DNA of 9,271 nt from the NCBI GenBank assembly GCA_044868105.1, contig JBIOWC010000164.1, positions 1 to 9,271 of the forward strand, written 5' to 3'. Below the pieces are notes generated by a model. The model ran no database searches. It was given only the letters and a program-made list of their open reading frames with translations, and was not told the DNA's origin. Shown one piece after another: positions 1 through 6,519 of the stretch; the first letter of the stretch is position 1, and each line of letters begins with the position of its first letter. The position numbers were made by a program, and so were the translations under genes. Source of the stretch: JBFMDH01 sp044868105 (GTDB lineage Bacteria > Acidobacteriota > Blastocatellia > UBA7656).

Positions 1-325
1 GGCTTTCCTCTAGGTTCAGACTGGCCCTGGCTTCTTCGATACGGACTTTGGTTACGATGTGCCTGGAAACGGACCGAGCCTGTTCATGACAGCGATCGAT
101 TAAACTCATGACATGATGCCAATAACATTCTTGGCACAGGTTGGGCGAGGCGAGGCTATAGCGACTGTTATCAAGTATTCTCCTGATTTCAGCCATTTCA
201 GAACTTGATACATCGCCCTCGCCTATAAGGCTTATTTCCAAATCAATTCGCACTCGGCGAGACTGCGTTATCTCAAACGATGCGTGTAAAAATCCTGGGG
301 GCTGTTCAACTAATTCAACTAACAT
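1..325 (-). CDS. Cysteine-containing hypothetical protein, 3' end outside the window
   Basis: The reading frame opens with ATG at 325 and stays open for 108 codons to the window edge, so the C-terminus is missing. I do not recognise a named family. The N-terminal part looks like beta strands (RVRIDLEISLIG, residues 24-35). After a helical stretch comes a CxxC pair (CQEC, C64 and C67), a further C79, and a charged helical region from about residue 80. A G-rich tract preceded by AAGGA lies just upstream, and the gene follows the 157-residue Cys-rich gene. The strand-then-CxxC order resembles that upstream protein, whose RVKVGFELELFG is followed by CRKC, so the two may be distantly related. No signal peptide is seen, which suggests a cytoplasmic protein. 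The coding call is fairly sure; the function is unknown. Confidence 0.65.
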   Translation of the reverse strand, partial: MLVELVEQPPGFLHASFEITQSRRVRIDLEISLIGEGDVSSSEMAEIRRILDNSRYSLASPNLCQECYWHHVMSLIDRCHEQARSVSRHIVTKVRIEEARASLNLEES

Positions 326-462
326 GGTTGTCCCCCCCTTTCCTTAACTTCTTTAACTCTTTGGCTCAAGAACAAAAATGCGTCGGCACAATCAAGCACA
401 TACAAGGTTAGACAGAATACCAAGTGAATTAAGGGTTCAATATTCTTAAGAATTCTGTCCAT
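319..462 (-). CDS. Possible 47-residue hydrophobic small protein
   Basis: This ATG-started frame overlaps the last 17 bases of the 157-residue gene (stop at 446-448) and ends in TAG overlapping the next gene's ATG (ATGTTAG). It therefore fills what would otherwise be a 120-base gap in a tightly packed operon. Residues about 11-32 (starting LIHLVFCLTLYVLDC) are hydrophobic and could form one membrane helix, followed by a charged tail (RVKEVKERGG). A run of seven G lies inside its last codons. The ribosome binding site is weak, only a GGAAA-like stretch. No family is recognised. It may equally be a chance frame, with the gap serving only as a leader for the next gene. Confidence 0.3.
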   Translation of the reverse strand: MDRILKNIEPLIHLVFCLTLYVLDCADAFLFLSQRVKEVKERGGQPC

Positions 463-919
463 CTGATTTCCATTCACCCTGTCGAATGCCCAATGCAGCG
501 AGTTTCTCACACATATCTTTAAGGCATCGCTCTTCACAAGAATCCACCGGCTTATCGAACCCATGCTTATGGAGAATTTTTATCTTCAGCACGACCTCCG
601 GCTTGAAATTGTGTGATGGCATTTCATGAATCGCATGATCAAAAGGTTCAATATCATAGTAAGAATCTCGCCCTTCCTTCGGCATGACCCATTCAGCAAT
701 CTGCCGCAAATCCCTGAAGGTCTCCACACATTTTCGGCATCCGGGCAAAAGCCTTGTTTCTCCATGCTCATGAGTCCCGAAAAGCTCCAACTCGAATCCG
801 ACTTTGACCCTTTGACCATTCACCATTAAGGTTTCTGGCCAGACTTCGTAACAGACGCGATGTTTTTGACTCAACTCTTTTACCCGAGGAGTAACGTCTT
901 CAGAATTATCCGAGACCAT
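446..919 (-). CDS. Cysteine-rich hypothetical protein, 157 residues
   Basis: The gene is complete, with AAGGAGG nine bases before the ATG. I do not recognise a named family. Six cysteines are seen at 23, 61, 64, 128, 132 and 137: a CxxC pair (CRKC, 61-64) after a probable beta region (RVKVGFELELFG, 37-48), and a C-terminal cluster CxxxCxxxxC within DSCEERCLKDMCEKL (127-140). Several histidines (50, 52, 95, 98, 103, 117, 119) add to a metal-binding look. There is no signal peptide or membrane segment, so it is probably cytoplasmic. It sits 54 bases after the 153-residue Cys-rich gene and before another CxxC protein, so the three probably work together. Zinc or other metal binding is inference from the cysteine pattern alone. 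Confidence 0.75.
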   Translation of the reverse strand: MVSDNSEDVTPRVKELSQKHRVCYEVWPETLMVNGQRVKVGFELELFGTHEHGETRLLPGCRKCVETFRDLRQIAEWVMPKEGRDSYYDIEPFDHAIHEMPSHNFKPEVVLKIKILHKHGFDKPVDSCEERCLKDMCEKLAALGIRQGEWKSDGQNS

Positions 920-973
920 CTTATTTGCCCTCCTTTTCTACGAACCTCGATCACAAGCCTTTGAGTAAATCGT

Positions 974-1435
974 TCAAAGCATTTTGTTCAATTCCTGGGC
1001 GTCACGTTCGAGTTCCTTGCTTCTCTCCTTTACCGACTGTAGAGCTTCGTGAGCACACGTAGCCCTAAATTCCGCCAGATCGCTTTCGATTTCGCTTATT
1101 GTGCGTTTAAAGTTGCCAATTAAGTTCCCAATCAAAAAAAGTCGCCGCTCAATGGCCAAGGAATTATCTTCAGGACGAAGTTTGCCTCTACCGGTTCGCA
1201 TATCTTCCTCGAACCAATTGATGCTATTGCTCAATTTTTGCAGATGAAAAAGACACCCCGTGTCTGCTTCTTTTTCATCCGTCTTTTCTCTCGAATGCGC
1301 ATCTGCACAAGAACAGCGTCCATCCAAATGAGTCTCCGCGTCAGAGCAATCACAATGCGGCGGTATTTCCTTCAACTCCACACTCAAATTCACTGCGTCA
1401 AAGTAAACGTCTTGCAATTTGTGAAACAGGCTCAT
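974..1435 (-). CDS. Helical hypothetical protein with paired CxC motifs, 153 residues
   Basis: The start chosen is the ATG at 1435, because GGAGG lies five bases upstream (1441-1445). An earlier in-frame ATG at 1465 overlaps the VWFA stop as ATGA but has no comparable site. Two CxC motifs, HCDC (27-30) and RCSC (40-43), flank an acidic stretch, with further cysteines at 61 and 127. The rest is strongly helical, with a likely coiled coil at about 95-153 (heptad-like region ending ELERDAQELNKML). No signal peptide is seen. No family is recognised. The CxC pairs resemble thiolate metal-binding sites, but this is inference. It lies between the VWFA gene and the 157-residue Cys-rich gene in the same operon. 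Confidence 0.75.
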   Translation of the reverse strand: MSLFHKLQDVYFDAVNLSVELKEIPPHCDCSDAETHLDGRCSCADAHSREKTDEKEADTGCLFHLQKLSNSINWFEEDMRTGRGKLRPEDNSLAIERRLFLIGNLIGNFKRTISEIESDLAEFRATCAHEALQSVKERSKELERDAQELNKML

Positions 1436-1440
1436 ACTTA

Positions 1441-1445
1441 CCTCC
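1441..1445 (-). promoter_or_regulatory. Ribosome binding site fixing the 153-residue protein's start
   Basis: A perfect GGAGG on the minus strand lies five bases before the ATG at 1435. It favours that start over the upstream ATG at 1465. Confidence 0.7.
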
Positions 1446-1461
1446 ATCCTCAGCGTTGCGA

Positions 1462-2511
1462 TCATTTCGCCTCTTTCGGAGCGTAATACCCCGCGCGAGT
1501 CCGTACTGCATAACCGGAAGCTTTTTTTCCTTGAGGGGAAATTACTACTTTAGTTTTCCGCCATTTGCCATCCCGATTCATATTCGTCGGGTAATAGCCG
1601 AGTGAATATTGGCGACTCACCTCTAAAGCGATCGTCCTCATAACCTCTTTGCACTCTGAAGGGTTCGATGGGAAATGCGCTGTCGCTCCTGTGATTTCAG
1701 CTAGTTCTTTCAGATACTCTCGAAAATAATCTTCCCTTAACATCGGCATTCTTTTCTGATTTGAGTTGAGGCTCTGTGCATCGAAATCGCGGTTTCTGTT
1801 CAATCCCTCATATCTTGAGGGCGGCATTGCTGCATTCATCGAGCCAAACATCCCTACGGTGTAGATCAGCACATCCGCCTCTTGCGCAAGATCAGCTAAA
1901 TCGCCGAATTTCACTCGACTGCTGTTGTCTTCTCCGTCGGTCACTACGACAAGAACCTTCTTCTGATGTCTCGCCCGTCGCATTTGTTTCAGCGCAAACG
2001 CGACAGCATCATAGAGGGCCGTGTTACCGGTCGCCTGAAGTCTGATTAGAGAATTTTTTAGCGTGTTGCGGTCAGTAGTGAATTCAACAATCTTTTCCAC
2101 CCCATGATTAAAGGTCGCGATGAATGCCTCATCATCGTCTGTGCCTTCATCTAAAACGTGCAGAGCCGCTTGATAGACTTCCTCCATCATCGTTTTCATG
2201 CTGGAACTGCGGTCAAGTACCAGCCCCCAACTCACAGGGGTCTCTTCCGCGCCGAAGAAACTGAGCGTCTGTTCAACTCCATCCTCATAAACCTTGAATC
2301 CTTCCTTCTCCAAATCAAGAAGCGCCTGACCGTTTCTGTCTGTCACCATCACATTCAGCAAAACCAAATCTGTCGTTAGTCTGACAGGAGAATCCGAAGA
2401 AGGGTTTTTCTGTGAGTGGCTCTCTCTTTGCTGAGCGTACAGTGAATTCTGAGGCTGTAAGAAAAGGGCTACAATTAGGGCTATTAACTTAACTTTTTCA
2501 GGAAATTTCAT
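1462..2511 (-). CDS. Secreted VWFA-domain protein of the acidobacterial type
   Basis: This is a 349-residue exported protein with one von Willebrand factor A domain. Residues 1-27 form a signal peptide (hydrophobic core LIALIVALFL, probable cleavage after YAQ). Residues about 45-90 form a short beta region (LTTDLVLLNVMVTDRNG). The VWFA domain spans about 94-300 and has a complete MIDAS metal site: DRSSS (D100, S102, S104), T164 in TGNTALYDA, and D192 in TDGEDN. The C-terminal QYSLGYYPTN and YAVRTRAGYYAP are typical of the TIGR03436 'VWFA-related Acidobacterial domain' family. The start was placed at 2511 because AAGGAGG lies five bases upstream and the signal peptide begins there. The intact MIDAS suggests divalent-cation-dependent ligand binding outside the cytoplasm. 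The partner is unknown. It follows the glutamine amidotransferase gene by 44 bases and precedes the Cys-rich cassette. Confidence 0.93.
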   Translation of the reverse strand: MKFPEKVKLIALIVALFLQPQNSLYAQQRESHSQKNPSSDSPVRLTTDLVLLNVMVTDRNGQALLDLEKEGFKVYEDGVEQTLSFFGAEETPVSWGLVLDRSSSMKTMMEEVYQAALHVLDEGTDDDEAFIATFNHGVEKIVEFTTDRNTLKNSLIRLQATGNTALYDAVAFALKQMRRARHQKKVLVVVTDGEDNSSRVKFGDLADLAQEADVLIYTVGMFGSMNAAMPPSRYEGLNRNRDFDAQSLNSNQKRMPMLREDYFREYLKELAEITGATAHFPSNPSECKEVMRTIALEVSRQYSLGYYPTNMNRDGKWRKTKVVISPQGKKASGYAVRTRAGYYAPKEAK

Positions 2512-2516
2512 AACAC

Positions 2517-2523
2517 CCTCCTT
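2517..2523 (-). promoter_or_regulatory. Ribosome binding site fixing the VWFA start
   Basis: AAGGAGG on the minus strand lies five bases before the ATG at 2511. A longer frame begins at 2559, but that start lacks such a site and would put 16 extra residues before the signal peptide. Confidence 0.75.
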
Positions 2524-2555
2524 CGCCAAACGCATCAGCGCAAGGCTTTTCACTT

Positions 2556-3443
2556 TCAACTCTGCTGCTCAACAACAAGGCGCTCAACCTTCATGAGCTC
2601 AACCCTAACGTCAAGAGCGGGGGTAACCGTCAAAACGTGATTTGGCGCGACTCGTACCCAGTCACTCTTTCGCTCCGTCAGCCGTTCGGACGCGATGATC
2701 ACCGCCTGCTCATCCTGATTGGCTTCGAGCAACTGACCTTCGCCGCTGATAGACGCATATTTTTTCCCGACCGAGTAGTACAGGGATATGGGTTCTAACC
2801 TCTGGTCAGAGACATAACGAACGGCAGCAATGCTTTGCCCATCCGTCACGGCGAAGTTGTAATAGGAAGGTCCTGGTATACCGGCTTCTAACGTCCATTG
2901 TTCCAGTCTCTCAATCGTGCCAACTAAGGCATTGCCCATCCGAGCGGTAGAAATCTCCCTATCGGTATCGCCCAGCAAGTTGAGGAAGACGGCGAAGGCA
3001 TGCTCAGAATCTGTCGTACCCTCGATAGCGTGATAAAGATTATCGGGTAAAGACTGAACTAACTGACGTTTGATGCGACTAAAATGTTCTATTCCCCCAT
3101 TGTGCATAAAGAGGTAGTTACCAAACTGAAACGGATGGCAATTCTCGTCCGCAACTCGCATACGTGGCGAAGCTGCGCGAACATGAGCGAAAAAGCATGG
3201 TGACTGTATATGTTCCGACAAGCGTCTGAGATTCTGATTGCTCCAGGCCGGGGTGAGACTTGTAAACACACAAGGTGTTGGCGTGATGGCAGGGGTGTAC
3301 CAGCCAACGCCAAAGCCATCGCCGTTGAGCGGCTCTTTTCGCTCTCTCGCTTTGTAGCTCTGAAGGATTAGCGAGTTTCTTGGCTTATAGAGCAAATCCG
3401 CTAATAGAACTTCATTGCCTTTGTAACAAATGAACCTGCACAT
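2556..3443 (-). CDS. Class II glutamine amidotransferase (YafJ/EgtC-like)
   Basis: This 295-residue cytoplasmic enzyme has the N-terminal-nucleophile (Ntn) fold that releases ammonia from glutamine or hydrolyses a gamma-glutamyl amide. The start at 3443 places the catalytic cysteine at position 2 (MCRF) for exposure by methionine removal. AGGGAGAGG lies six bases upstream. Class II motifs appear in order: NGDGFGVGWY (40-49), HVRAAS (87-92), NCHPF (101-105), HNGGI (114-118) and GTTDSEHAF (142-150). The length suits the stand-alone YafJ/EgtC-type family, with no synthase domain attached. EgtC hydrolyses a gamma-glutamyl intermediate in ergothioneine synthesis, but no other ergothioneine gene is visible here, so the substrate is open. 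The gene's first 32 bases overlap the end of the YHS gene. The family call is nearly certain; the exact reaction is not. Confidence 0.95.
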   Translation of the reverse strand: MCRFICYKGNEVLLADLLYKPRNSLILQSYKARERKEPLNGDGFGVGWYTPAITPTPCVFTSLTPAWSNQNLRRLSEHIQSPCFFAHVRAASPRMRVADENCHPFQFGNYLFMHNGGIEHFSRIKRQLVQSLPDNLYHAIEGTTDSEHAFAVFLNLLGDTDREISTARMGNALVGTIERLEQWTLEAGIPGPSYYNFAVTDGQSIAAVRYVSDQRLEPISLYYSVGKKYASISGEGQLLEANQDEQAVIIASERLTERKSDWVRVAPNHVLTVTPALDVRVELMKVERLVVEQQS

Positions 3444-3615
3444 CTTCATCCTCTCCCTTCGCAGATAAGGCCTTGCCTGCGTAGTCTTCACTGTGCCTTT
3501 GAAACTCGCGCTTGCATCCTTCAGAGCAGAAGTAATAAGTCCGCTCCTGACATTCGAGAAGGCTCTCCGCCTCTTCCTCATTGATTTCCATATTACAAAC
3601 CGGGTCTCTGGTCAT
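3412..3615 (-). CDS. Small YHS-domain metal-binding protein
   Basis: This 67-residue protein is essentially one YHS domain. It has DPVCNM (4-9), a mid-domain Cys (C22) and YYFCSEGCKREF (27-38), giving Cys at 7, 22, 30 and 34, then a charged tail. YHS domains are known from copper P-type ATPases and related metal proteins and are thought to bind metal ions. There is no signal peptide, so it would act in the cytoplasm. The ATG at 3615 was chosen because it begins the domain; AAGGAG lies 11 bases upstream. A GTG at 3627 is possible but touches that site. The gene follows the ABC ATPase and overlaps the amidotransferase start by 32 bases. A role as a metal chaperone or sensor for the neighbouring transporter is inference. 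Confidence 0.9.
   Translation of the reverse strand: MTRDPVCNMEINEEEAESLLECQERTYYFCSEGCKREFQRHSEDYAGKALSAKGEDEDVQVHLLQRQ
3450..3458 (-). promoter_or_regulatory. Ribosome binding site of the amidotransferase, inside the YHS gene
   Basis: AGGGAGAGG on the minus strand lies six bases before the ATG that makes cysteine residue 2. It is embedded in YHS coding sequence, so translation of the two genes is probably coupled. Another ATG two codons upstream (3449) sits directly against the site and is less likely. Confidence 0.6.
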
Positions 3616-3646
3616 AAGCTTTGCCACTCCTTAGCTGCTGATTCGT

Positions 3647-4366
3647 TCACCTGAGAACGACTGCTACAACGTCCTCAATCCGTTGCGTAGCGTCACAAAC
3701 CAACGAGCCGTCTTGTATATGAATCGTCCGATGCGCCAGTGCCGCATTTGCCGGATTGTGCGTCACCATAAAGATGGTTTGCCCTTGCGCATTCAGGTCG
3801 CAAAAGACTTGCATAATTTCGTCACCGGTCTTCGTATCCAGCGTACCGGTAGGTTCGTCAGCCAAAAGCAAAGGCGGTTCGTTGATCATTGCGCGAGCGA
3901 TGGCTAAACGTCCTTGTTCGCCGCCGGAGAGTTGGTTCGGCAAGCGCGCGGCTTTGTCTTCAAGCCCGACTCTTTCCAGAACCGATCTGGCGCGTTCACG
4001 TTTCTCTTTCGCTTTTGAGTTGGCTGTGGCAAGCGGCAGCATCACGTTTTCAATCGCATTGAGATAAGGCATCAGGTGATGTTGCTGAAAAACAAACCCC
4101 AGATACTCACGGCGAAAGTCTGCACGGCGCTCATCCGCAAGCGCGTACACGTCAATGCCATCTACAACAACTTTGCCCTCAGACGGGTGATTCATCGCCC
4201 CGACAATCGTCAGCAAGGTGCTTTTGCCCGAACCCGACTGCCCCATCAAACAGACAAACTCTCCCTCCCTGATCTCAGCGTTCACCGAGGAGAGCACTCG
4301 CAAGCCCATTGATGCGCCATTTTCGTGGTAGGTCTTGCTGACGTTTTTAATGACGATAAAAGACAC
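3647..4366 (-). CDS. ABC transporter ATP-binding protein, LolD/MacB type
   Basis: This 239-residue cytoplasmic ATPase powers the FtsX-type permease encoded just upstream. All nucleotide-binding motifs are present and intact: Walker A GQSGSGKST (42-50), Q-loop FVFQQHH (91-97), ABC signature LSGGEQ (146-151) followed by GRLAIARAM, Walker B LLLADEPTG (166-174) and the switch histidine in VTHN (H203). The start is GTG, chosen because AAGGAGG lies eight bases upstream and overlaps the permease stop codon, which suggests translational coupling. Family members drive lipoprotein release, mechanotransmission or export. Next to a DUF2318 protein and an FtsX permease, the closest known arrangement is the ATPase (Cj1663) of the Campylobacter P19 iron locus. 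The substrate cannot be told from the sequence. Confidence 0.97.
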   Translation of the reverse strand: MSFIVIKNVSKTYHENGASMGLRVLSSVNAEIREGEFVCLMGQSGSGKSTLLTIVGAMNHPSEGKVVVDGIDVYALADERRADFRREYLGFVFQQHHLMPYLNAIENVMLPLATANSKAKEKRERARSVLERVGLEDKAARLPNQLSGGEQGRLAIARAMINEPPLLLADEPTGTLDTKTGDEIMQVFCDLNAQGQTIFMVTHNPANAALAHRTIHIQDGSLVCDATQRIEDVVAVVLR

Positions 4367-4374
4367 TTTTGGGT

Positions 4375-4381
4375 CCTCCTT
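4375..4381 (-). promoter_or_regulatory. Ribosome binding site deciding the GTG start of the ATPase
   Basis: AAGGAGG on the minus strand lies eight bases before GTG at 4366 and shares two bases with the permease stop TAA (4380-4382). Confidence 0.8.
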
Positions 4382-5621
4382 ACACGTAGCGGACGGCCTC
4401 TGAGGGGTCGAGCCGCGACGCTCTGATTGCCGGGTAGATACTGCTTGCGATACCGATAGTCAGCGCCGCCACAATCGCAAACAGCGCGAGCGCGTAGTTA
4501 ATCTGAAGCGCGATTCCCGTTTCGCTGAAATAAGGCAACGCCGCGAGGCTCGCAAGCATCCCTGCGGCCCAACCCGTAAGCCCACCGACCAGACTTATGA
4601 TGGCCACTTCGATCATCAAGCCCTTAATGATGTGCATGCGACGAAAGCCTATCGCCCTGAGCACGCCGATCTCTTTCGTGCGTTCGATAACCGATCCTGT
4701 CATCGTGGTAAAGATCATCAGCGCGCCGATGGCAAGCACGACCGCCGAAACCACTACTGAAAAGCGCGTCAAGCGCTCAATCGTCTCGGTACGCGCTTTT
4801 ACCGACTGCTGAATGGCAGAGGCCTTCGCATGAGGCAATTTCTCACTGATCTGGGCGACAATGTCTTCGACCGGGCAGTCCTTACACAAGGCGCTCACTT
4901 CGATCAGGCTCAACTGGTCGGGCTTACCAAGAAGGGACTGAACTTGCGCGAGTGAAGCGAAGATCATCTTATCTTCGTTGCCGCCCGTCTGGTTTATGAC
5001 ACCCGCGATGCGGTAATCATGCCCAGCGATCCGCACCCGTTCACGGACAAGGCGAAACTGGTTCTGATTCTCGCTCGGATGATGTGAGCCACCTTCAGAG
5101 ACGGTCTGTGGGATGGCGCTCGAAGTTGACTCGATGATGGAAAGCGCACGGGCGGCTTCGTAGCCTACAAGCAGATCTTGGTCGCTTTGAGGCTCTTGCC
5201 CGGTGATGCGCCACCATCTTTTGAGCTTCAGTTCGCTGGCGAAATCCACACCCGTCAGCACTACCTGCTGTCCTTCTACTTCAATCGCCCCCAGCAGCTT
5301 CGGCGCAATGATGCTCAACCGGTTGCGGTAGGGGATTTCGAGGATGCTTTTCGCATCTTCATTCTTGAGTTGATGAACATCATAAGACACGCCTGAAACC
5401 GATATGCCGCCGTAATCGAGCGTCAGGCTGTTTGACTGCGGCACGACGACGATGTTGGCGCCGAAGCGGTCGAGTTGCGAGCCGATCTCCTCTTTAATTG
5501 AGCCGCTCAAGCTCAACAGTGTCACGACCGTCCCGATGCCGATGGCAATCCCGACGATCAGGAACATGGCTTTGCCCTTGCGCCGCTTCAGGTTGGCAAA
5601 AGCAATGGTGCTGATTCGCAT
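4380..5621 (-). CDS. FtsX/MacB-type ABC permease with a periplasmic CxxC
   Basis: This 413-residue inner-membrane permease has the four-helix MacB/LolC layout: TM1 at about 18-40, a large periplasmic domain at 41-285, then TM2 at about 286-308, TM3 at about 333-362 and TM4 at about 374-397. The FtsX core signatures are clear: ERTKEIGVLRAIGF (313-326) and the terminal YPAIRASRLDPSEAVRYV (396-413). A CKDC pair (246-249) sits in the periplasmic part. GGAGG lies shortly before the ATG at 5621. It should form a dimer with the adjacent ATPase. Transporters of this type usually act on periplasmic or membrane-bound partners rather than moving solutes through a channel. The neighbouring DUF2318 protein points to the Cj1661/Cj1662 permeases of the Campylobacter iron locus, but only one permease gene is present here. 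The substrate is unknown. Confidence 0.95.
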   Translation of the reverse strand: MRISTIAFANLKRRKGKAMFLIVGIAIGIGTVVTLLSLSGSIKEEIGSQLDRFGANIVVVPQSNSLTLDYGGISVSGVSYDVHQLKNEDAKSILEIPYRNRLSIIAPKLLGAIEVEGQQVVLTGVDFASELKLKRWWRITGQEPQSDQDLLVGYEAARALSIIESTSSAIPQTVSEGGSHHPSENQNQFRLVRERVRIAGHDYRIAGVINQTGGNEDKMIFASLAQVQSLLGKPDQLSLIEVSALCKDCPVEDIVAQISEKLPHAKASAIQQSVKARTETIERLTRFSVVVSAVVLAIGALMIFTTMTGSVIERTKEIGVLRAIGFRRMHIIKGLMIEVAIISLVGGLTGWAAGMLASLAALPYFSETGIALQINYALALFAIVAALTIGIASSIYPAIRASRLDPSEAVRYV

Positions 5622-5649
5622 AATGTTCCTCCATCAAAAACTAAAAAAA

Positions 5650-6249
5650 TTAAAAGTAAACCTTGCGGCTCTCAAGCTCGCTTGCCTTAATTACCAGCGT
5701 GTCTCCATCAATGGTGCGCGGCAGGCCGATGGGATTGCACCCACCGGAAACTTCGTTTACAAGCGCCGATGGAAATTGCCGACTACACTTCTTGCAAACC
5801 ATATTATCGCCGTCCTGGTAGTACCCTTTCTTTCCCGCATAACAAACGTCGCAGGCGTCAAGGGCGGCGCGATACACCCCGTCGGAGCTTTTGATGGCGA
5901 AGAACCTCACAGATCTGTTGTCCGATGCCGTATAATCGAAGAATTTCGCTTTGCCATTTTCAAGGTCAGAAAGCGATACCCTTATGTCACCCCCAACAGG
6001 AGCGCTCGTATTAAGGCTGGCAGGTTGTGACGTGCGCGTTGATGTCGGATTTGCGGCGCTCACATTGGTCGCAGTCGGCTTGTCATTAATTCCGTTCAGC
6101 AGCCAGTACAATCCAACTACGAGAAGCCCAGTTAAAACGATGACCAGCCTCACCGTGGTCTTGTTGGTTTTCTGCTGGGCAGAGTTCGAGAACTGCGCCC
6201 TCTTGAGTTCCCGGTTAGGGGCCGTTTGCGAATGATGTTTATGACTCAT
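5650..6249 (-). CDS. DUF2318 membrane-anchored cysteine-rich protein
   Basis: This 199-residue protein has a cytoplasmic His/Lys-rich N-terminus, one membrane helix at about 33-52 (VRLVIVLTGLLVVGLYWLL), a Ser/Thr-rich linker (60-85) and a C-terminal extracytoplasmic DUF2318 domain. The domain's signature cysteines are all present: CDVC (133-136), then GYYQDGDNMVCKKC (142-155) and GGCNP (169-173). The family occurs with Ftr1-type iron permeases and FtsX transporters (for example Cj1660 in C. jejuni) and is described as Fe-S-containing or metal-related. Here the domain is attached to one helix instead of a large multi-helix membrane part. GGAGG lies seven bases before the ATG. The start overlaps the stop of the small upstream gene as ATGA, and the permease follows 28 bases later. 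Redox or iron handling at the membrane is the likely role, by context. Confidence 0.9.
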   Translation of the reverse strand: MSHKHHSQTAPNRELKRAQFSNSAQQKTNKTTVRLVIVLTGLLVVGLYWLLNGINDKPTATNVSAANPTSTRTSQPASLNTSAPVGGDIRVSLSDLENGKAKFFDYTASDNRSVRFFAIKSSDGVYRAALDACDVCYAGKKGYYQDGDNMVCKKCSRQFPSALVNEVSGGCNPIGLPRTIDGDTLVIKASELESRKVYF

Positions 6250-6505
6250 AATGATTCCTCCAAATGTATCTTCCGCGGTTGCCTTAGGCAGCGAGCGCGT
6301 TTCTTATGATACATCGATACCGAGCAAATAATTTGTTGCAGTTCATTCCGTTCACCCGTTCGCTTGTGTCTGCCGCAACAGCGACCCCGCCCCTCCAAGT
6401 GAGCGATGGCGTGACCATCCTTGCAGCCGTCCGGAAGTTGTGCGACGGGTTCGGCGAGTTGAACCGCCTCCCGGTAATGATTTGCCAATGTTGTAAGAGA
6501 TCCAT
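6246..6505 (-). pseudogene. Small Cys-rich gene with an apparent one-base frameshift
   Basis: An ATG at 6505 has an ideal ribosome binding site (AAGGAG at 6514-6519, spacing 8) and begins MDLLQHWQ. In that frame the sequence then becomes an Arg/Ala-rich shadow ending at 6284. Adding one A, or shifting -1, at the AAA at 6481-6483 restores a protein-like frame of 86 residues. That frame continues NHYREAVQLAEPVAQLPDGC and later HLEGRGRCCGRHKRTGE, and its TGA overlaps the DUF2318 ATG as ATGA. I read this as one gene broken by a mutation or sequencing error. The site is not a canonical slippery heptamer, so programmed shifting is less likely. A separate TTG start at 6488 is possible but has no ribosome site. 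The restored product has several Cys and His (CCGRH) and no membrane segment. The function is unknown. Confidence 0.45.
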
Positions 6506-6519
6506 GGCAATGGCTCCTT

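Noticed and set aside
319..564. 81-codon version of the small downstream frame
   Set aside because: The extra N-terminal part lies inside the 157-residue gene in another frame; only the portion from 462 fills the gap.
3444..3581. Extended N-terminus for the amidotransferase
   Set aside because: It would bury the catalytic cysteine 48 residues inside the protein and overlap the whole YHS domain in another frame; class II enzymes need Cys2.
5452..6030. Long plus-strand open frame (192 codons) opposite the DUF2318 and permease genes
   Set aside because: It runs antisense to two genes with clear family motifs, spans their junction, and has no domain or strong ribosome site.
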